DNA of 64,000 nt. Origin: Oscillospiraceae bacterium (GTDB lineage Bacteria > Bacillota > Clostridia > Oscillospirales > Ruminococcaceae). The notes below the pieces were generated by a model. That model did no database searches. It was given only the letters and a program-made list of their open reading frames with translations, and was not told the origin of the DNA. Location of the stretch: assembly GCA_025758045.1 (NCBI GenBank), contig CP107208.1, forward strand, positions 62,001 through 126,000, read 5' to 3'. This document shows positions 1 through 7,607 of this stretch, one piece after another (the first letter of the stretch is position 1; each line of letters begins with the position of its first letter). Both the position numbers and the translations under genes were made by a program.

Positions 1-1122
1 CACCTTGTCAAAGGCTGCTGTCATTGCTGTGGCGGTTTCGTGGGCCTGTCCCTCGATGCGGTGCGCGTATGTTCCCCGCGTGTCCATGTTCTTGCTGTGG
101 CCTACAAGCGCCTTTAGCTTGCCGTCTGGCAAGTCCTGCGCGATAGATACAAACGTGTGGCGCAGCTCGTACAGAGAAATATGCGGTATTCCGTTTGTTT
201 CCTGGTAATGCCTCCAATGGTTATAGAGGGATTGCTGATTCACCAACGGGAAAAGCGGCGTGTCGGGCGTTCTAGGTACACGCCACGCTTGCAAGAGGTA
301 AAGCTGCCCCATGTAGGCCTCGTAGGCTTTGTCGTTCATCTCGATATATCGCACGGCGTTCTCGTTCTTCCCTTTTGTGGTTTCGTTGTAGCGGTTGATG
401 GAGCGGGAAATATCCACCCGTCGGCCCGTAAAGTCGCCCAGGCGCAGGCCCACAGCTTCACCGGGGCGCAGGCCGCTGGCAACAATGAAGCGGTAGCAAT
501 AAATGTTATCATCAAAGATGGGCTTGCCGCGAAACAGACAAGTTTCAGTGGAGAACAAAACGCGCAGGGATTCGGGCTGGAGGATGTGCTTTTCTTTGGT
601 GCGGGCACCTTTGGGCACTTCCAGGTCAAGCATTTTCTCGTGCAGCGTGGTGTAGCCCTGCTTGCGGGCCCATTTGATGAAGCCTGTTTCTGTGGAGCGG
701 ATGCCTTGCATGGTCTTTTTACTCAACGGTTCGGTGCTGCGCCGTTCGCCGTCTGGGTTGAGGTTGCCGTTTTTATAGGACAGGTTCAGCACGTCTTGCA
801 GCTTGCCCTCGGTCAGCTTGCACATTTTCAAGTGCCCTACCACGGGGAGGATATAGTTCTTGCCATTCTTGTAGGTGCGGTCGTAGTTGCTTGTGCCTGT
901 AGTGGCGCGGACGTCTTTCAGGTAGAGCTCCCACACAGCATCCACCCGCATAGAGGTAGGCGCGACGCCTGTTTCTAGCCACTTGTCGGCCTTGGCGTTG
1001 GCCTCGCGCTGGCCGGTGCGGCCAGGCTTGGAGCTGTAGAAGCTCTTGCGGGTGCCGTCCTTTTGCACGTCGATGCGCCAGCGGGTGCCCGTCCACTTGG
1101 CGCTGTTCGTTCTGGTCGTCAT
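1..1122 (-). CDS. Tyrosine site-specific integrase (3' end cut by window edge)
   Basis: This frame is open from an ATG at 1122 to the left edge with no stop, 374 codons so far. The N-terminus has a lysine/arginine-rich Arm-binding-like stretch, then a SAM-like core-binding region and the catalytic domain. Visible catalytic residues are Arg219 in SGLRPGEA, Arg321 and His322 in LYELRHTF, His342 in VGHS and Tyr352 in GTYAHR. The first box-II histidine is replaced by Tyr318, as in many Firmicutes phage integrases. The family recombines an element attP site with a chromosomal attB. The ATG overlaps the stop of the upstream gene (ATGA). The gene points out of the element toward the presumed tRNA target left of the window. 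Only a few C-terminal residues should be missing. Confidence 0.93.
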   Translation of the reverse strand, partial: MTTRTNSAKWTGTRWRIDVQKDGTRKSFYSSKPGRTGQREANAKADKWLETGVAPTSMRVDAVWELYLKDVRATTGTSNYDRTYKNGKNYILPVVGHLKMCKLTEGKLQDVLNLSYKNGNLNPDGERRSTEPLSKKTMQGIRSTETGFIKWARKQGYTTLHEKMLDLEVPKGARTKEKHILQPESLRVLFSTETCLFRGKPIFDDNIYCYRFIVASGLRPGEAVGLRLGDFTGRRVDISRSINRYNETTKGKNENAVRYIEMNDKAYEAYMGQLYLLQAWRVPRTPDTPLFPLVNQQSLYNHWRHYQETNGIPHISLYELRHTFVSIAQDLPDGKLKALVGHSKNMDTRGTYAHRIEGQAHETATAMTAAFDKV

Positions 1123-1358
1123 TGTGGTATACCTCCCTTGCGGCGGGCGCGGTCTTTGCGCTTCCCGCTGATCTCTCCCGCCAGAAATGCGGCGGTCATC
1201 ATCTCCACCAATGCAAAACGGCTGGCAGGGTCAAACGGCTGTGCGTGGTAGGTGGCCGTCAGCTGGTCGATGAAGTCGTAAGTCTTGGGATCCAGGGGCA
1301 CGGTGTTTAGGGCTTGCAAGGCCTCCGGCAGCGTTGCCCATGGTGCGTGATAGTTCAT
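1119..1358 (-). CDS. Small hypothetical protein before the integrase
   Basis: A 79-residue protein starting with MNYHAPW. The start is chosen because GGAGG lies about nine bases upstream of this ATG; the frame stays open further upstream, but without a comparable ribosome site. Its TGA overlaps the integrase ATG, so the two are probably translationally coupled. It has an acidic/hydrophobic helix-forming middle and a basic C-terminus (GKRKDRARRKGG). By position it could be an excision or integration accessory protein, but no excisionase-type winged helix is recognisable, so function is unknown. Confidence 0.6.
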   Translation of the reverse strand: MNYHAPWATLPEALQALNTVPLDPKTYDFIDQLTATYHAQPFDPASRFALVEMMTAAFLAGEISGKRKDRARRKGGIPQ

Positions 1359-1579
1359 TGTTGTATAACCTCCGTTCTGTGTCCTGCCATCGTCAGCACC
1401 GGGGAGGACGCCCCCGGTGTACCCTCCACAGGCGGGGAGGGTTTCGGCTGGTTGGTATCGTTCCACAAGATGCCTGTAGTTTGGGCGTTGCCGCGCCCTG
1501 GGTGTTGCAGCACCCGTTGGCCTGCCATCATCAGCGCCAGGCGGCCAGCCCTGGCGGACGCCCTCGCGGGCGTTTCGAC
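1359..1579. other. Non-coding gap between two small element genes
   Basis: No convincing gene is seen in these 221 bases. The minus frame stays open but its composition is poor. An imperfect direct repeat, CCTGCCATCRTCAGCRCC, occurs near 1383 and 1521. It may be integrase arm or regulatory DNA, but nothing proves this. Confidence 0.35.
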
Positions 1580-1744
1580 TCATTGCATCAGCTTGTGGTA
1601 AATTTCGCGGCTTTCGTCGTAGGTTTCGCGCTGTAGCTTTGCAATTGCCGGGGTGGTTTCTATCTGCATGTCGGTTTCCAGTCGTTGCGCCTCACCTAGC
1701 AGCAAGGACAAGAGGTGTATGCGCTCATTTATGGTTAGCTCCAT
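1580..1744 (-). CDS. Small hypothetical protein (54 aa)
   Basis: A short gene starting MELTINERIHLL. A very good AGGAGGT ribosome site lies eight bases before this ATG, which rejects the longer upstream start. The protein is almost entirely predicted helix (LLSLLLGEAQRLETD, LQRETYDESREIYHKL) and charged, with no membrane segment. Proteins of this size and shape are common in phage and integrative elements. No family is recognised, and the gene lies divergently from the ribbon-helix-helix-like gene at 1942. Confidence 0.6.
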   Translation of the reverse strand: MELTINERIHLLSLLLGEAQRLETDMQIETTPAIAKLQRETYDESREIYHKLMQ

Positions 1745-1941
1745 GGTTTTGCACCTCCTATGTGGGTTGGTTGTTTCGATGGTTTTATTATACGCCTGTA
1801 TGCGCAATCATGCAATGCACAGGATCTACAACTTTGTATGCGCATACATGCCGCCGATTTGTACAGTTTGCATAATTGCGCATACACGCGAATTGCGGTA
1901 TTATAGTCTTGTATAGCTATGCCATGCAAGGAGGTGAACTT

Positions 1942-2193
1942 ATGGGAGGGAAAACCAGCGCGGCCAGTCATAACAAATACATTGCAAAAGCCTATGACCG
2001 TGTGAATCTGATTCTGCGCAAAGACGGCCCACAGAATAAAGCGGCGGTGCAGTCTGCGGCAGATTCCGCCGGGGAAAGTCTGAACGCCTATATTGTGGGC
2101 GCAGTGGCCCAGCGCATGGAGCGGGACGCCAACAGCGCCCCAAAAAGCCCCGCCGGGGTCTTGCCGCCAGAGGTTGAGGACAGGCTGGAGTAA
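1942..2193 (+). CDS. Arc/ribbon-helix-helix-like DNA-binding protein
   Basis: An 83-residue protein starting MGGKTS, preceded by a near-perfect AAGGAGGTG site; an in-frame ATG at 1876 has no such site. The core reads KAYDRVNLILRK..., then a helix ending in GESLNAYIVGAVAQRME. This is the pattern of Arc-like repressors found in Firmicutes mobile elements: a short beta strand that reads DNA, then two helices for dimerisation. It is likely a regulator of the element. It is transcribed opposite to the integrase and replication genes, so it and the next gene form a separate plus-strand unit. The family assignment rests on pattern only. Confidence 0.7.
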   Translation: MGGKTSAASHNKYIAKAYDRVNLILRKDGPQNKAAVQSAADSAGESLNAYIVGAVAQRMERDANSAPKSPAGVLPPEVEDRLE

Positions 2194-2233
2194 GGCAGCA
2201 GACACGCCACAAAGGCGCAGGGAGGCGTACAGT

Positions 2234-2422
2234 GTGATTGAATTTTGGTATTGTCCTATCTTTGATAAAGAGATAGACGAGGGGCTTTGTTGGGATATTT
2301 CCAACATTGGCAACGATTCTCTATGTTTGTCTGCCGATGAACGCCCGCCTTGTGGTTGGGAAGAAGCCTATAAAATCTGTAAGGCCTGCCAACACTATGC
2401 AGAATGTGCAAATTTGATATGA
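2234..2422 (+). CDS. Cysteine-rich small protein (62 aa)
   Basis: The start is GTG at 2234, with GGGAGG eleven bases upstream; no ATG is usable. The protein contains seven cysteines (WYCPIF, GLCW, SLCL, PPCGW, then ICKACQHYAEC), spaced like a zinc- or iron-sulfur-binding fold. It follows the Arc-like gene by 40 bases and is followed at once by a strong hairpin, so the two are likely co-transcribed. Similar short Cys-rich proteins occur in clostridial integrative elements without known function. The role is unknown. Confidence 0.65.
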   Translation: MIEFWYCPIFDKEIDEGLCWDISNIGNDSLCLSADERPPCGWEEAYKICKACQHYAECANLI

Positions 2423-2424
2423 CA

Positions 2425-2462
2425 AACGCCCCACAGTAGCCCGCCGGGCTGTGTGGGGCGTT
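2425..2462. terminator. Strong hairpin between convergent genes
   Basis: An 11-base perfect stem (AACGCCCCACA / TGTGGGGCGTT) encloses a second GC stem. It starts three bases after the Cys-rich gene stop and separates it from the minus-strand genes. There is no long T-run on either side, so it may act as a bidirectional terminator or mRNA stabiliser. Confidence 0.75.
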
Positions 2463-2548
2463 ACTGTGTCTATGCGGGTGTTTGCAGCTCACGGCATACG
2501 GTGCGCAGCTAGTCGCCGCCGAGCCGTTGCAGCGCAGCTATGCGGGCC

Positions 2549-2743
2549 CTATGCCCTGTGGTTCAGCTCTTTGTCCAGCAGCGCATCAAGATCATCTGCC
2601 ACGATGTGGAAGTATCGGCAGCCCTGGCGGGCACAGTCCTCCACGGTGGTGGTGATGAGCTCCCCCGACGGGGTGCGGCAGCACACTTGCAGAGGTGCCC
2701 GGCGGGCTTTCTCGACCTGGGTCAGCAGTTTGTCCAGCTCCAT
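2549..2743 (-). CDS. Small hypothetical element protein (64 aa)
   Basis: A 64-residue protein starting MELDKLLTQVEK, ten bases after the stop of the 189-residue gene, so probably translated by coupling. The ribosome site (GAGGG) is weak. It has two close cysteines (QVCCRTPSG) and one CARQGC, with the aromatic motif CRYFHIVADDLDALL. It is acidic at the C-terminus and has no membrane segment. No family is recognised. It is the last minus-strand gene before the strand switch. Confidence 0.6.
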   Translation of the reverse strand: MELDKLLTQVEKARRAPLQVCCRTPSGELITTTVEDCARQGCRYFHIVADDLDALLDKELNHRA

Positions 2744-2753
2744 CTTGCAGCCC

Positions 2754-3323
2754 TCACAGCGTGGCCCAGGGGGCTACCTCGCGCGCGATCATGTTCCAGT
2801 AGGCAGCCCCCCGGGCGGGGCTGGTAGGTTCTGCTTCCAGCACGCCAGAGCACTGCCGGATGAACTTGTTAAACAGCGCCGTGCGATCACTGGCAGAGCG
2901 GTAATATTTCTTTGCATAGGGAGCCATGCCGCCGTGCTTGTCGCCGTACTCCATGGCCTTGCGCAGCAATGTAGGGTTGTTCTTGTTGCGCTCGCATAGG
3001 GCGCTGAACTCTTCCACACTCATGGGGAAGTTTTCGGCCAGCAGCCGATAGTCGCCGCCCTGGAGCGCGTTGCCGTCCGGGGTGTCCGCTGCTGTGGCAG
3101 AGCTGGCAAAGCGTCTTGCCAGTGCGTCAAGCTGGCCCTGTGCGTTCTGGCGCAGTTTGATGGCCTCGCTATTGGCGGATAGGGTCAGCTCGCGGGCATA
3201 GCCCTCTGTGATGTGGCCCTGGCGCAGCTCCTGTGCAGTCTCGCGGCGCAGCTGTTCGGACGGGGCCAGTGCTGCAAAATAGCCGGTGACGATGCGGCGG
3301 GCTTCCTGGATGTAGTCGTTCAT
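2754..3323 (-). CDS. Hypothetical element protein (189 aa)
   Basis: A 189-residue protein with AGGAGGT seven bases before the ATG. The N-terminal 75 residues are a strongly helical, charged region that could be a coiled coil. The C-terminal half has a basic-aromatic stretch (GMAPYAKKYYRSASDRTALFNKFIRQCSG). No catalytic motif or membrane segment is seen. Its place downstream of the terminase-like and other small genes would fit a scaffold, capsid-interference or DNA-binding role, but that is a guess. It lies about 130 bases from the next gene upstream, with a GC hairpin in the gap (3361-3396). Confidence 0.65.
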   Translation of the reverse strand: MNDYIQEARRIVTGYFAALAPSEQLRRETAQELRQGHITEGYARELTLSANSEAIKLRQNAQGQLDALARRFASSATAADTPDGNALQGGDYRLLAENFPMSVEEFSALCERNKNNPTLLRKAMEYGDKHGGMAPYAKKYYRSASDRTALFNKFIRQCSGVLEAEPTSPARGAAYWNMIAREVAPWATL

Positions 3324-3454
3324 GGGGTTAACCTCCTGTTATGCTCTAGTGGATTGTCTTGCCCCGCTATGTGGCCGCTTTAGGCCTTTGCGGGGTTGTG
3401 GTTTGACTTTGGCGGGTGCAGGCCTCTTGACCTGTCCCGGCGGGCCTGGGCGGC

Positions 3455-3712
3455 TCATGGCTCACCGTACTGCTTTACGTGCGGGTTGATGTTCCAGCGG
3501 CGGCGGATATACTCACGGGCTTCCTGTTCCGTCTTGAATTTCAGCGGAAACGACATGCCCGGCCCCTCTACATACCAGCCCACAATAGTGCCCCCTGGGC
3601 GGGCCTGGTAGGTCAGCCGGATGGTGTCATTTCTAAGGCTTTCGGCCACAGTGACCTGGTAGCCGTTGGCTGTGTGGCGGTGCAGCTGCTCCAGCATGTA
3701 TTTACTGCTCAT
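3455..3712 (-). CDS. Hypothetical element protein (85 aa)
   Basis: An 85-residue protein whose ATG overlaps the stop of the preceding gene (ATGA), with an AAAGGA site inside that gene. It contains a mixed alpha/beta sequence with TIVGWYVEGPGMSFPLKFKT and a basic patch REYIRRRWN, compact enough for a single small domain. It is the fourth gene in a chain of minus-strand genes joined by four-base overlaps (4669 to 3455). Family unknown. Confidence 0.65.
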   Translation of the reverse strand: MSSKYMLEQLHRHTANGYQVTVAESLRNDTIRLTYQARPGGTIVGWYVEGPGMSFPLKFKTEQEAREYIRRRWNINPHVKQYGEP

Positions 3713-3939
3713 TTTTTCTTGCGTCCTTTCTTTGGCGGTTGTGGTAGGTCGTCAATTAGCAGGATACCTTGACCGTGCACGCGCATATAGCTATACACAT
3801 CGTGCAGTGTCAGCAGGTCACCCCCCTGTGGCAGACGGTAGCGCGGCCCGGCGTCGGTCGGCGCCTCGGTCACGATTAGCAGCCTATCCGCCGGGGCTCC
3901 CCGCTCCAAAGCTTCCAGCCGGGCCAGCGCGTTTTTCAC
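3709..3939 (-). CDS. Hypothetical element protein with basic tail (76 aa)
   Basis: A 76-residue protein with four-base ATGA overlaps at both ends, so it is one link in a coupled chain. The sequence has a helical start (MKNALARLEALERG), a beta-rich middle (DRLLIVTEAP, YRLPQGGDLLTLHDVY) and a C-terminal basic tail, PPKKGRKKK, that could bind nucleic acid. No family is recognised. Confidence 0.6.
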   Translation of the reverse strand: MKNALARLEALERGAPADRLLIVTEAPTDAGPRYRLPQGGDLLTLHDVYSYMRVHGQGILLIDDLPQPPKKGRKKK

Positions 3940-4286
3940 AGCATCCCCTCCAGTCGGTCAAGCCGTTTGTTGATGTCGGTCAGCTCTGCAAATTTCAGGC
4001 CATAGTCCAGCAGGGCGCGGGCAGCGGCCACGCGGGCGGGGTCGGCTGCCGCATCGTCCCGCACGATGGCCTGCAAGGCGTCCACAGTGTCAGCGTACCC
4101 GGCGGATATCCTGTGGGCAGCATCGGCCAGGGCTTCCCGTCGGCCGCGCTCTAGGGCGTCCGCGAACTCGGGCAGCTTTTCATACCCCTGTAGGGTCTTG
4201 GTGGATAGCCCACAGACGCGGGCGGCGTCGGTGCGGCTCTTGCATGTCAGCAGGGCCGCTAGTGCTTTGGTTTGGTTCGGGGTCAA
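3936..4286 (-). CDS. HTH protein resembling phage small terminase subunits
   Basis: A 116-residue all-helical protein. Residues about 1-40 (TPNQTKALAALLTCKSRTDAARVCGLSTKTLQGY) form a helix-turn-helix of the kind seen at the N-terminus of phage small terminase subunits and related element proteins. The rest is helical and ends in a leucine-rich segment (ALLDYGLKFAELTDINKRLDRLEGML) that could oligomerise. Small terminases recognise packaging sites; satellites often carry one without a large subunit. It is joined by ATGA overlaps to both neighbours. It could instead be a transcriptional regulator, because the family boundary is not clear from sequence alone. Confidence 0.6.
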   Translation of the reverse strand: MTPNQTKALAALLTCKSRTDAARVCGLSTKTLQGYEKLPEFADALERGRREALADAAHRISAGYADTVDALQAIVRDDAAADPARVAAARALLDYGLKFAELTDINKRLDRLEGML

Positions 4287-4669
4287 TCTGGTTCTTCACC
4301 TCCTAAAATTTCCATATTTTGCCACATTCTGGCCCGTTTCCGTGCAGCTACCAGGGCGGCAGGCTGGCGCGTCGCCGCCAGGGCGCAGGCATCCTCCAGG
4401 TGTTTGGTGATGAAGCTGCCGCGCCAGCGCTTGCAGAGATACGCCAGGGCGTCCGCGCGTTCGTCGAAGTAGTGACCGCTGCCCGCGAACTGTACGCAAA
4501 AGCTGCCCCGCCGGGCAGGCTCCACGGTGCCAGCGTCGAGCATTCGGCGCAGGTCGTTCAAGTCGGCGGGCAGCTGCGCGGGGTTGATCTCACGTTGCAG
4601 CTCGACGTCCCCGCGCGGTGTGTGCCACACGGCCACGGGTATAAAAATTCGATTATTTGATGGTGGCAT
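4283..4669 (-). CDS. Hypothetical protein after the iteron region (128 aa)
   Basis: A 128-residue protein, the first gene of the coupled minus-strand chain after the repeat field at 4689-4914. AAAGGAGGAC precedes its ATG at a good distance. It starts with a beta-rich stretch (NRIFIPVAVWHTPRGDVELQRE), then helical basic sequence (ALAYLCKRWRGSFITKH). The stop overlaps the ATG of the terminase-like gene. No family is recognised. Position suggests expression from a promoter in or near the repeats. Confidence 0.65.
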   Translation of the reverse strand: MPPSNNRIFIPVAVWHTPRGDVELQREINPAQLPADLNDLRRMLDAGTVEPARRGSFCVQFAGSGHYFDERADALAYLCKRWRGSFITKHLEDACALAATRQPAALVAARKRARMWQNMEILGGEEPD

Positions 4670-4688
4670 ACTTGCACAGTCCTCCTTT

Positions 4689-4914
4689 GTGACGTTTCAG
4701 TGACGTTTGCCCACACTCAAACGTCACCCACAAAATGCCCCAAAATAGGGGTATAAAGAGGGGTAACGTCACACACGTCATAATGTCACTATCCTTATAG
4801 GTATAGGCTTTGTGGGGTGTAGGTACTTGTCACTGACACGTCACTCAAACGTCACTGAATGGGTGTTTTTTGTGGTTTGCTGGTTATCGAGTGACGTTGT
4901 GACGTGTATGACGT
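4689..4914. repeat. Iteron-like field of TGACGT/ACGTCA words
   Basis: Ten exact TGACGT or ACGTCA words start at 4690, 4701, 4721, 4766, 4775, 4838, 4849, 4892, 4900 and 4909. Variants (AATGTCAC, TTGTCACT) lie between them. The first two are GTGACGTTT 11 bases apart, and the AAACGTCAC copies are their inverse. The field fills the gap between the primase/ATPase gene and the next gene. This is the usual position and form of a satellite or plasmid replication origin, or of a dense operator for the element's regulator. Which of the two it is cannot be told from sequence. Confidence 0.8.
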
Positions 4915-4928
4915 TATACCCTTAAAAA

Positions 4929-6896
4929 TCAGCTTTTTCGTTTGAGCGTGTGGGTTCTCTTCTTGGCTCCTCTAGCGATTCCGTGCTCGATACCCTGATA
5001 TTTCAGACTAGGCCACAACTCATTGAAATATGAGCCTAGCCCCTGTGGGGTTACAGGCAGTTTTGCGTCCGGGTATCGCGTCAGTACTTCGTCCGCCAGT
5101 TCCGTGACGGTGCCCTGCCAGGGCCCTTGCGCGGTCAGCTCTTTGATGGTCTTGACCGCCGGGCATGCCTGGAAGTTCTGGCGCTCTTGGTCGTCGACCG
5201 TGCCCAGCATGACCCAGCGGCAGGCGGTCGAGTTGAAGTGCAGCAAGTAGCGCTCCATCTCTACGTCGCGGCCAGTGATGGACAGCACAGCGTCGGCGTC
5301 AAAGCGGTTTTCTTTGCTAAGTAACAGCGTGGCGTCAGCGGTGCCCGTCAGCCCCTGCGAGCCGTTCACGCCCTCGAAAATGTCGCCGGGATTGACACCC
5401 TTTTTAGTGTGGTGAACTAGCAGCACACAGATATTGTGCTGGATGGCCCAGGCCTGCAAAGGGCTACAGATGCGGTAGTCCGCGCCGTAGGCATTTTCGT
5501 TTTTCCCTTGTGGCGGTTTGACTTTCTGGAATGTATCAATACAAACCAGCTTTGCGTCTGGGTGTTCGGTCAGCCAGCCGTCCAGAAATTCCAGCAGGCC
5601 AGCGTTCAGCATGGGGGCGTTGATGGCCAACGTACACCCGGCGGGTGGCGGGGTGAAGCCGTCGCCAATGGTTTTCAAACGCTTTTGCAGGCGGTTCAAG
5701 CCATCCTCCAGGGCCAGATACAGCGTTGCGCCCTGGTTAGTCTCATAGCCTAGCCAATCATCACCAGCGGCCACAGACAGGCAGAGATCAAAGGCCAACC
5801 AGCTCTTGCCCATCTTTGGCGCAGCTACGAGAAACACCAGCCCGGCGGGCAGCAGCCCAGGCACAGCCCATTGAACGGGCGGCAGCTCCATGCGGTCAAG
5901 CTCGGCCGCGGTCACGAAACGCGGCTTTTCGGGGGCCAGGCTCTTGAAGCCATCCAGGGCGGCGGCTTCATCCTGCTTTGCTTTCTTGTAGGCTCTTAAC
6001 GCGGTGTTTTTGCGGTAGTCGCCTGTGCTTCTGTGGCCTGTCCCGTGCCACTTGTCATAGTGCCACTTGGGGGCGTTGTTGTCTTTGGTTTCAGCCCATG
6101 GGGAAGCGTCCAGCCCGTGCATCAAGTCGCCCTCGGATAGCTGGAAGCATGTGGCCCTCCATGCCGCCGTGCAAATAGCTAGGTCATCTTTGCTTTCGTC
6201 GCCCAGTTTGCCGGGGTGCTCGGTGCAGCTCCAGAGCTGCGCAAAATCGCCGTCACGCTGCAAGGCGTCGGCAATAATAGCTTGTATCTCTTCCTCGGGG
6301 CGGTCTGGTTGGTCTGGCAGTGCGTCCGCCGGGCCGTCGTCCGCGAGCATCCCCATCTGCTGGAGAATAACGTCGATGCCAGCCTGGGCGCTCGGTGCGT
6401 CCTCTAGGGGCGTCTGTTCTCCCCACAGGTTGCCCGTCAGGGCCACATAGCGGTTACAGTCGTACAGCTCGACGGCCATCTCGCCGCCGTTGATGTGCTT
6501 TTTATGCTTGCAGCCGTCTGGCAGTGTCCCCCGGACGATGAAGTGCAAGCCGGTTCCGCTTCGGCTCCGTTCGCAATAGCCTGGCAGCATGGTCAGCCAC
6601 TTGTCAAACGGTGACAACGGCCTGCCGTCGGCGCCAAGGCAGTGATCGCCGTCGATGAATACTAGGCCGTCGTCCTTTGCGAATACGTACCCCATGCCGT
6701 CGGCGTCGTCCAGCATCACAGCCGCCGACGCGGTAGCAAAATCTGCCCAGGTGGCGGGGTTGGTAGAATCCGCGCCCCATTGTGGGTGCTTGGCCTGGCG
6801 CGGGTGCTTTGGGTCTGCTGCCCCTGGGACGTCACACAGCACCCAGTGCTTGCGGGATTGCAGCAGCGTGGGCAGCTTTTTATAGTTGGTAATCAC
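4929..6896 (-). CDS. Primase-polymerase-like / RecA-fold ATPase replication protein
   Basis: A 655-residue protein. The first 165 residues match the phage bifunctional primase-polymerase pattern: NPATWADF, an acidic FIDGDHC (Asp82, Asp84), SGTGLHFIVRG (His118) and a closing RYVALTG. A linker (about 200-330) is followed by a RecA/AAA_25-type ATPase with Walker A APKMGKS (359-365), TLYLALED, Walker B LVCIDT (450-455) and VLLVHHTKKG. Such fusions prime and unwind element DNA. The gene overlaps the upstream HTH gene by four bases and borders the TGACGT field, supporting a replication role. It is the largest gene of the element. Confidence 0.85.
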   Translation of the reverse strand: MITNYKKLPTLLQSRKHWVLCDVPGAADPKHPRQAKHPQWGADSTNPATWADFATASAAVMLDDADGMGYVFAKDDGLVFIDGDHCLGADGRPLSPFDKWLTMLPGYCERSRSGTGLHFIVRGTLPDGCKHKKHINGGEMAVELYDCNRYVALTGNLWGEQTPLEDAPSAQAGIDVILQQMGMLADDGPADALPDQPDRPEEEIQAIIADALQRDGDFAQLWSCTEHPGKLGDESKDDLAICTAAWRATCFQLSEGDLMHGLDASPWAETKDNNAPKWHYDKWHGTGHRSTGDYRKNTALRAYKKAKQDEAAALDGFKSLAPEKPRFVTAAELDRMELPPVQWAVPGLLPAGLVFLVAAPKMGKSWLAFDLCLSVAAGDDWLGYETNQGATLYLALEDGLNRLQKRLKTIGDGFTPPPAGCTLAINAPMLNAGLLEFLDGWLTEHPDAKLVCIDTFQKVKPPQGKNENAYGADYRICSPLQAWAIQHNICVLLVHHTKKGVNPGDIFEGVNGSQGLTGTADATLLLSKENRFDADAVLSITGRDVEMERYLLHFNSTACRWVMLGTVDDQERQNFQACPAVKTIKELTAQGPWQGTVTELADEVLTRYPDAKLPVTPQGLGSYFNELWPSLKYQGIEHGIARGAKKRTHTLKRKS

Positions 6897-7126
6897 GCTT
6901 GGCCCTCAAAAAACGACATACTATCGGCGAGAAAATATAAATAGTAGTCATCTGGCCGTAAGCCTAGGGCCTGCCCGATCTTGAGCATTTCCCCGGCGGT
7001 AAACTCGGCTCTACCGTGTAGACGCGCCGACATACTGCTATCGCCGATGCCTGCCACGCTGGCGAGTTCGCGTTGATTCATGCCGTGCGCCAGCAGCGCT
7101 TGACGCAGTAGGATAAACTTCTTCAT
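6893..7126 (-). CDS. Cro/CI-like helix-turn-helix regulator (77 aa)
   Basis: A 77-residue protein with a Cro-type HTH: LLRQALLAHGMNQRELASVAGIGDSSMSARLHGRAEFTAGEMLKIGQALGL. AACGGAGGTT lies before the ATG. It is the first gene of the minus-strand replication operon and overlaps the next gene (ATGA). This family acts as an early-gene activator or repressor in temperate elements. The noncoding stretch upstream holds inverted GTGCGGTCAA copies that are possible operators. Confidence 0.75.
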   Translation of the reverse strand: MKKFILLRQALLAHGMNQRELASVAGIGDSSMSARLHGRAEFTAGEMLKIGQALGLRPDDYYLYFLADSMSFFEGQA

Positions 7127-7607
7127 TGTTCAAACCTCCGTTTGATTTTCTCGGTGTAACTCAATCATAACATGGGTAACGACGAAAAATGTGACAGGAT
7201 TTTTTGATTTTTGCCCTTTCCTGTATTTATTCTAACGCAGATTTTTGGGAAAAACGGGACAGGTTTTCCAGGAATGCCATTTTTCTGCAATTTGTGCTTG
7301 ACAACTAGAATTGTAACGCTAAAGTGCGAAAAAATCACGCACACCTTTTTCATTTATTTTGCAGCTAAAATGCAGGCGCGGCTTGACTTTGCTGCCCGTT
7401 CGAGGCAGACTAAAATCACGCTTTGGTGGGGTGCGGTCAAGCTGCAAAATAGCTCCTGCCGGGGGTGCGGTTTGACCACACTTTTGACCGCACTTCTGAT
7501 TTACGCCCCGCAAATTAAAATCCCCCATCCAGTAAAAAATGCGTGGATAGGGGATTTTTTAAACCGTATTAGTCAGGATTTTGGCAGATAGAAGCCGTGC
7601 GAAGTCG
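7127..7607. promoter_or_regulatory. Noncoding control region at the element's right end
   Basis: No credible gene is present in this 480-base stretch. It has a TTGACA box at 7298-7303 with a weak -10 near 7320. A perfect inverted pair, GTGCGGTCAA (7431-7440) and TTGACCGCAC (7484-7493), is seen with a partial third copy at 7465-7477. A T-tailed hairpin lies at 7516-7562. The layout suggests an operator region and possibly a short plus-strand RNA from about 7330 to 7560. Confidence 0.5.
7516..7562 (+). terminator. Terminator at element end
   Basis: AAAATCCCC pairs with GGGGATTTT around an inner ATCCA/TGGAT stem and ends in TTTTTT. It would stop plus-strand transcription before the attachment site. 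Confidence 0.75.

Noticed and set aside
1119..1583. Longer 154-residue form of the small gene before the integrase
   Set aside because: The best ribosome site precedes the ATG at 1358; the extra N-terminal part is Gly/Pro/Arg-rich and unlike protein.
2425..2462. CRISPR-like or attachment repeat
   Set aside because: It is a single hairpin with no further copies; a terminator-type role is simpler. No CRISPR array was seen anywhere in the window.
7211..7591. Plus-strand 126-codon frame at the element end
   Set aside because: It runs through a terminator hairpin and inverted repeats, has no ribosome site and no protein-like sequence.
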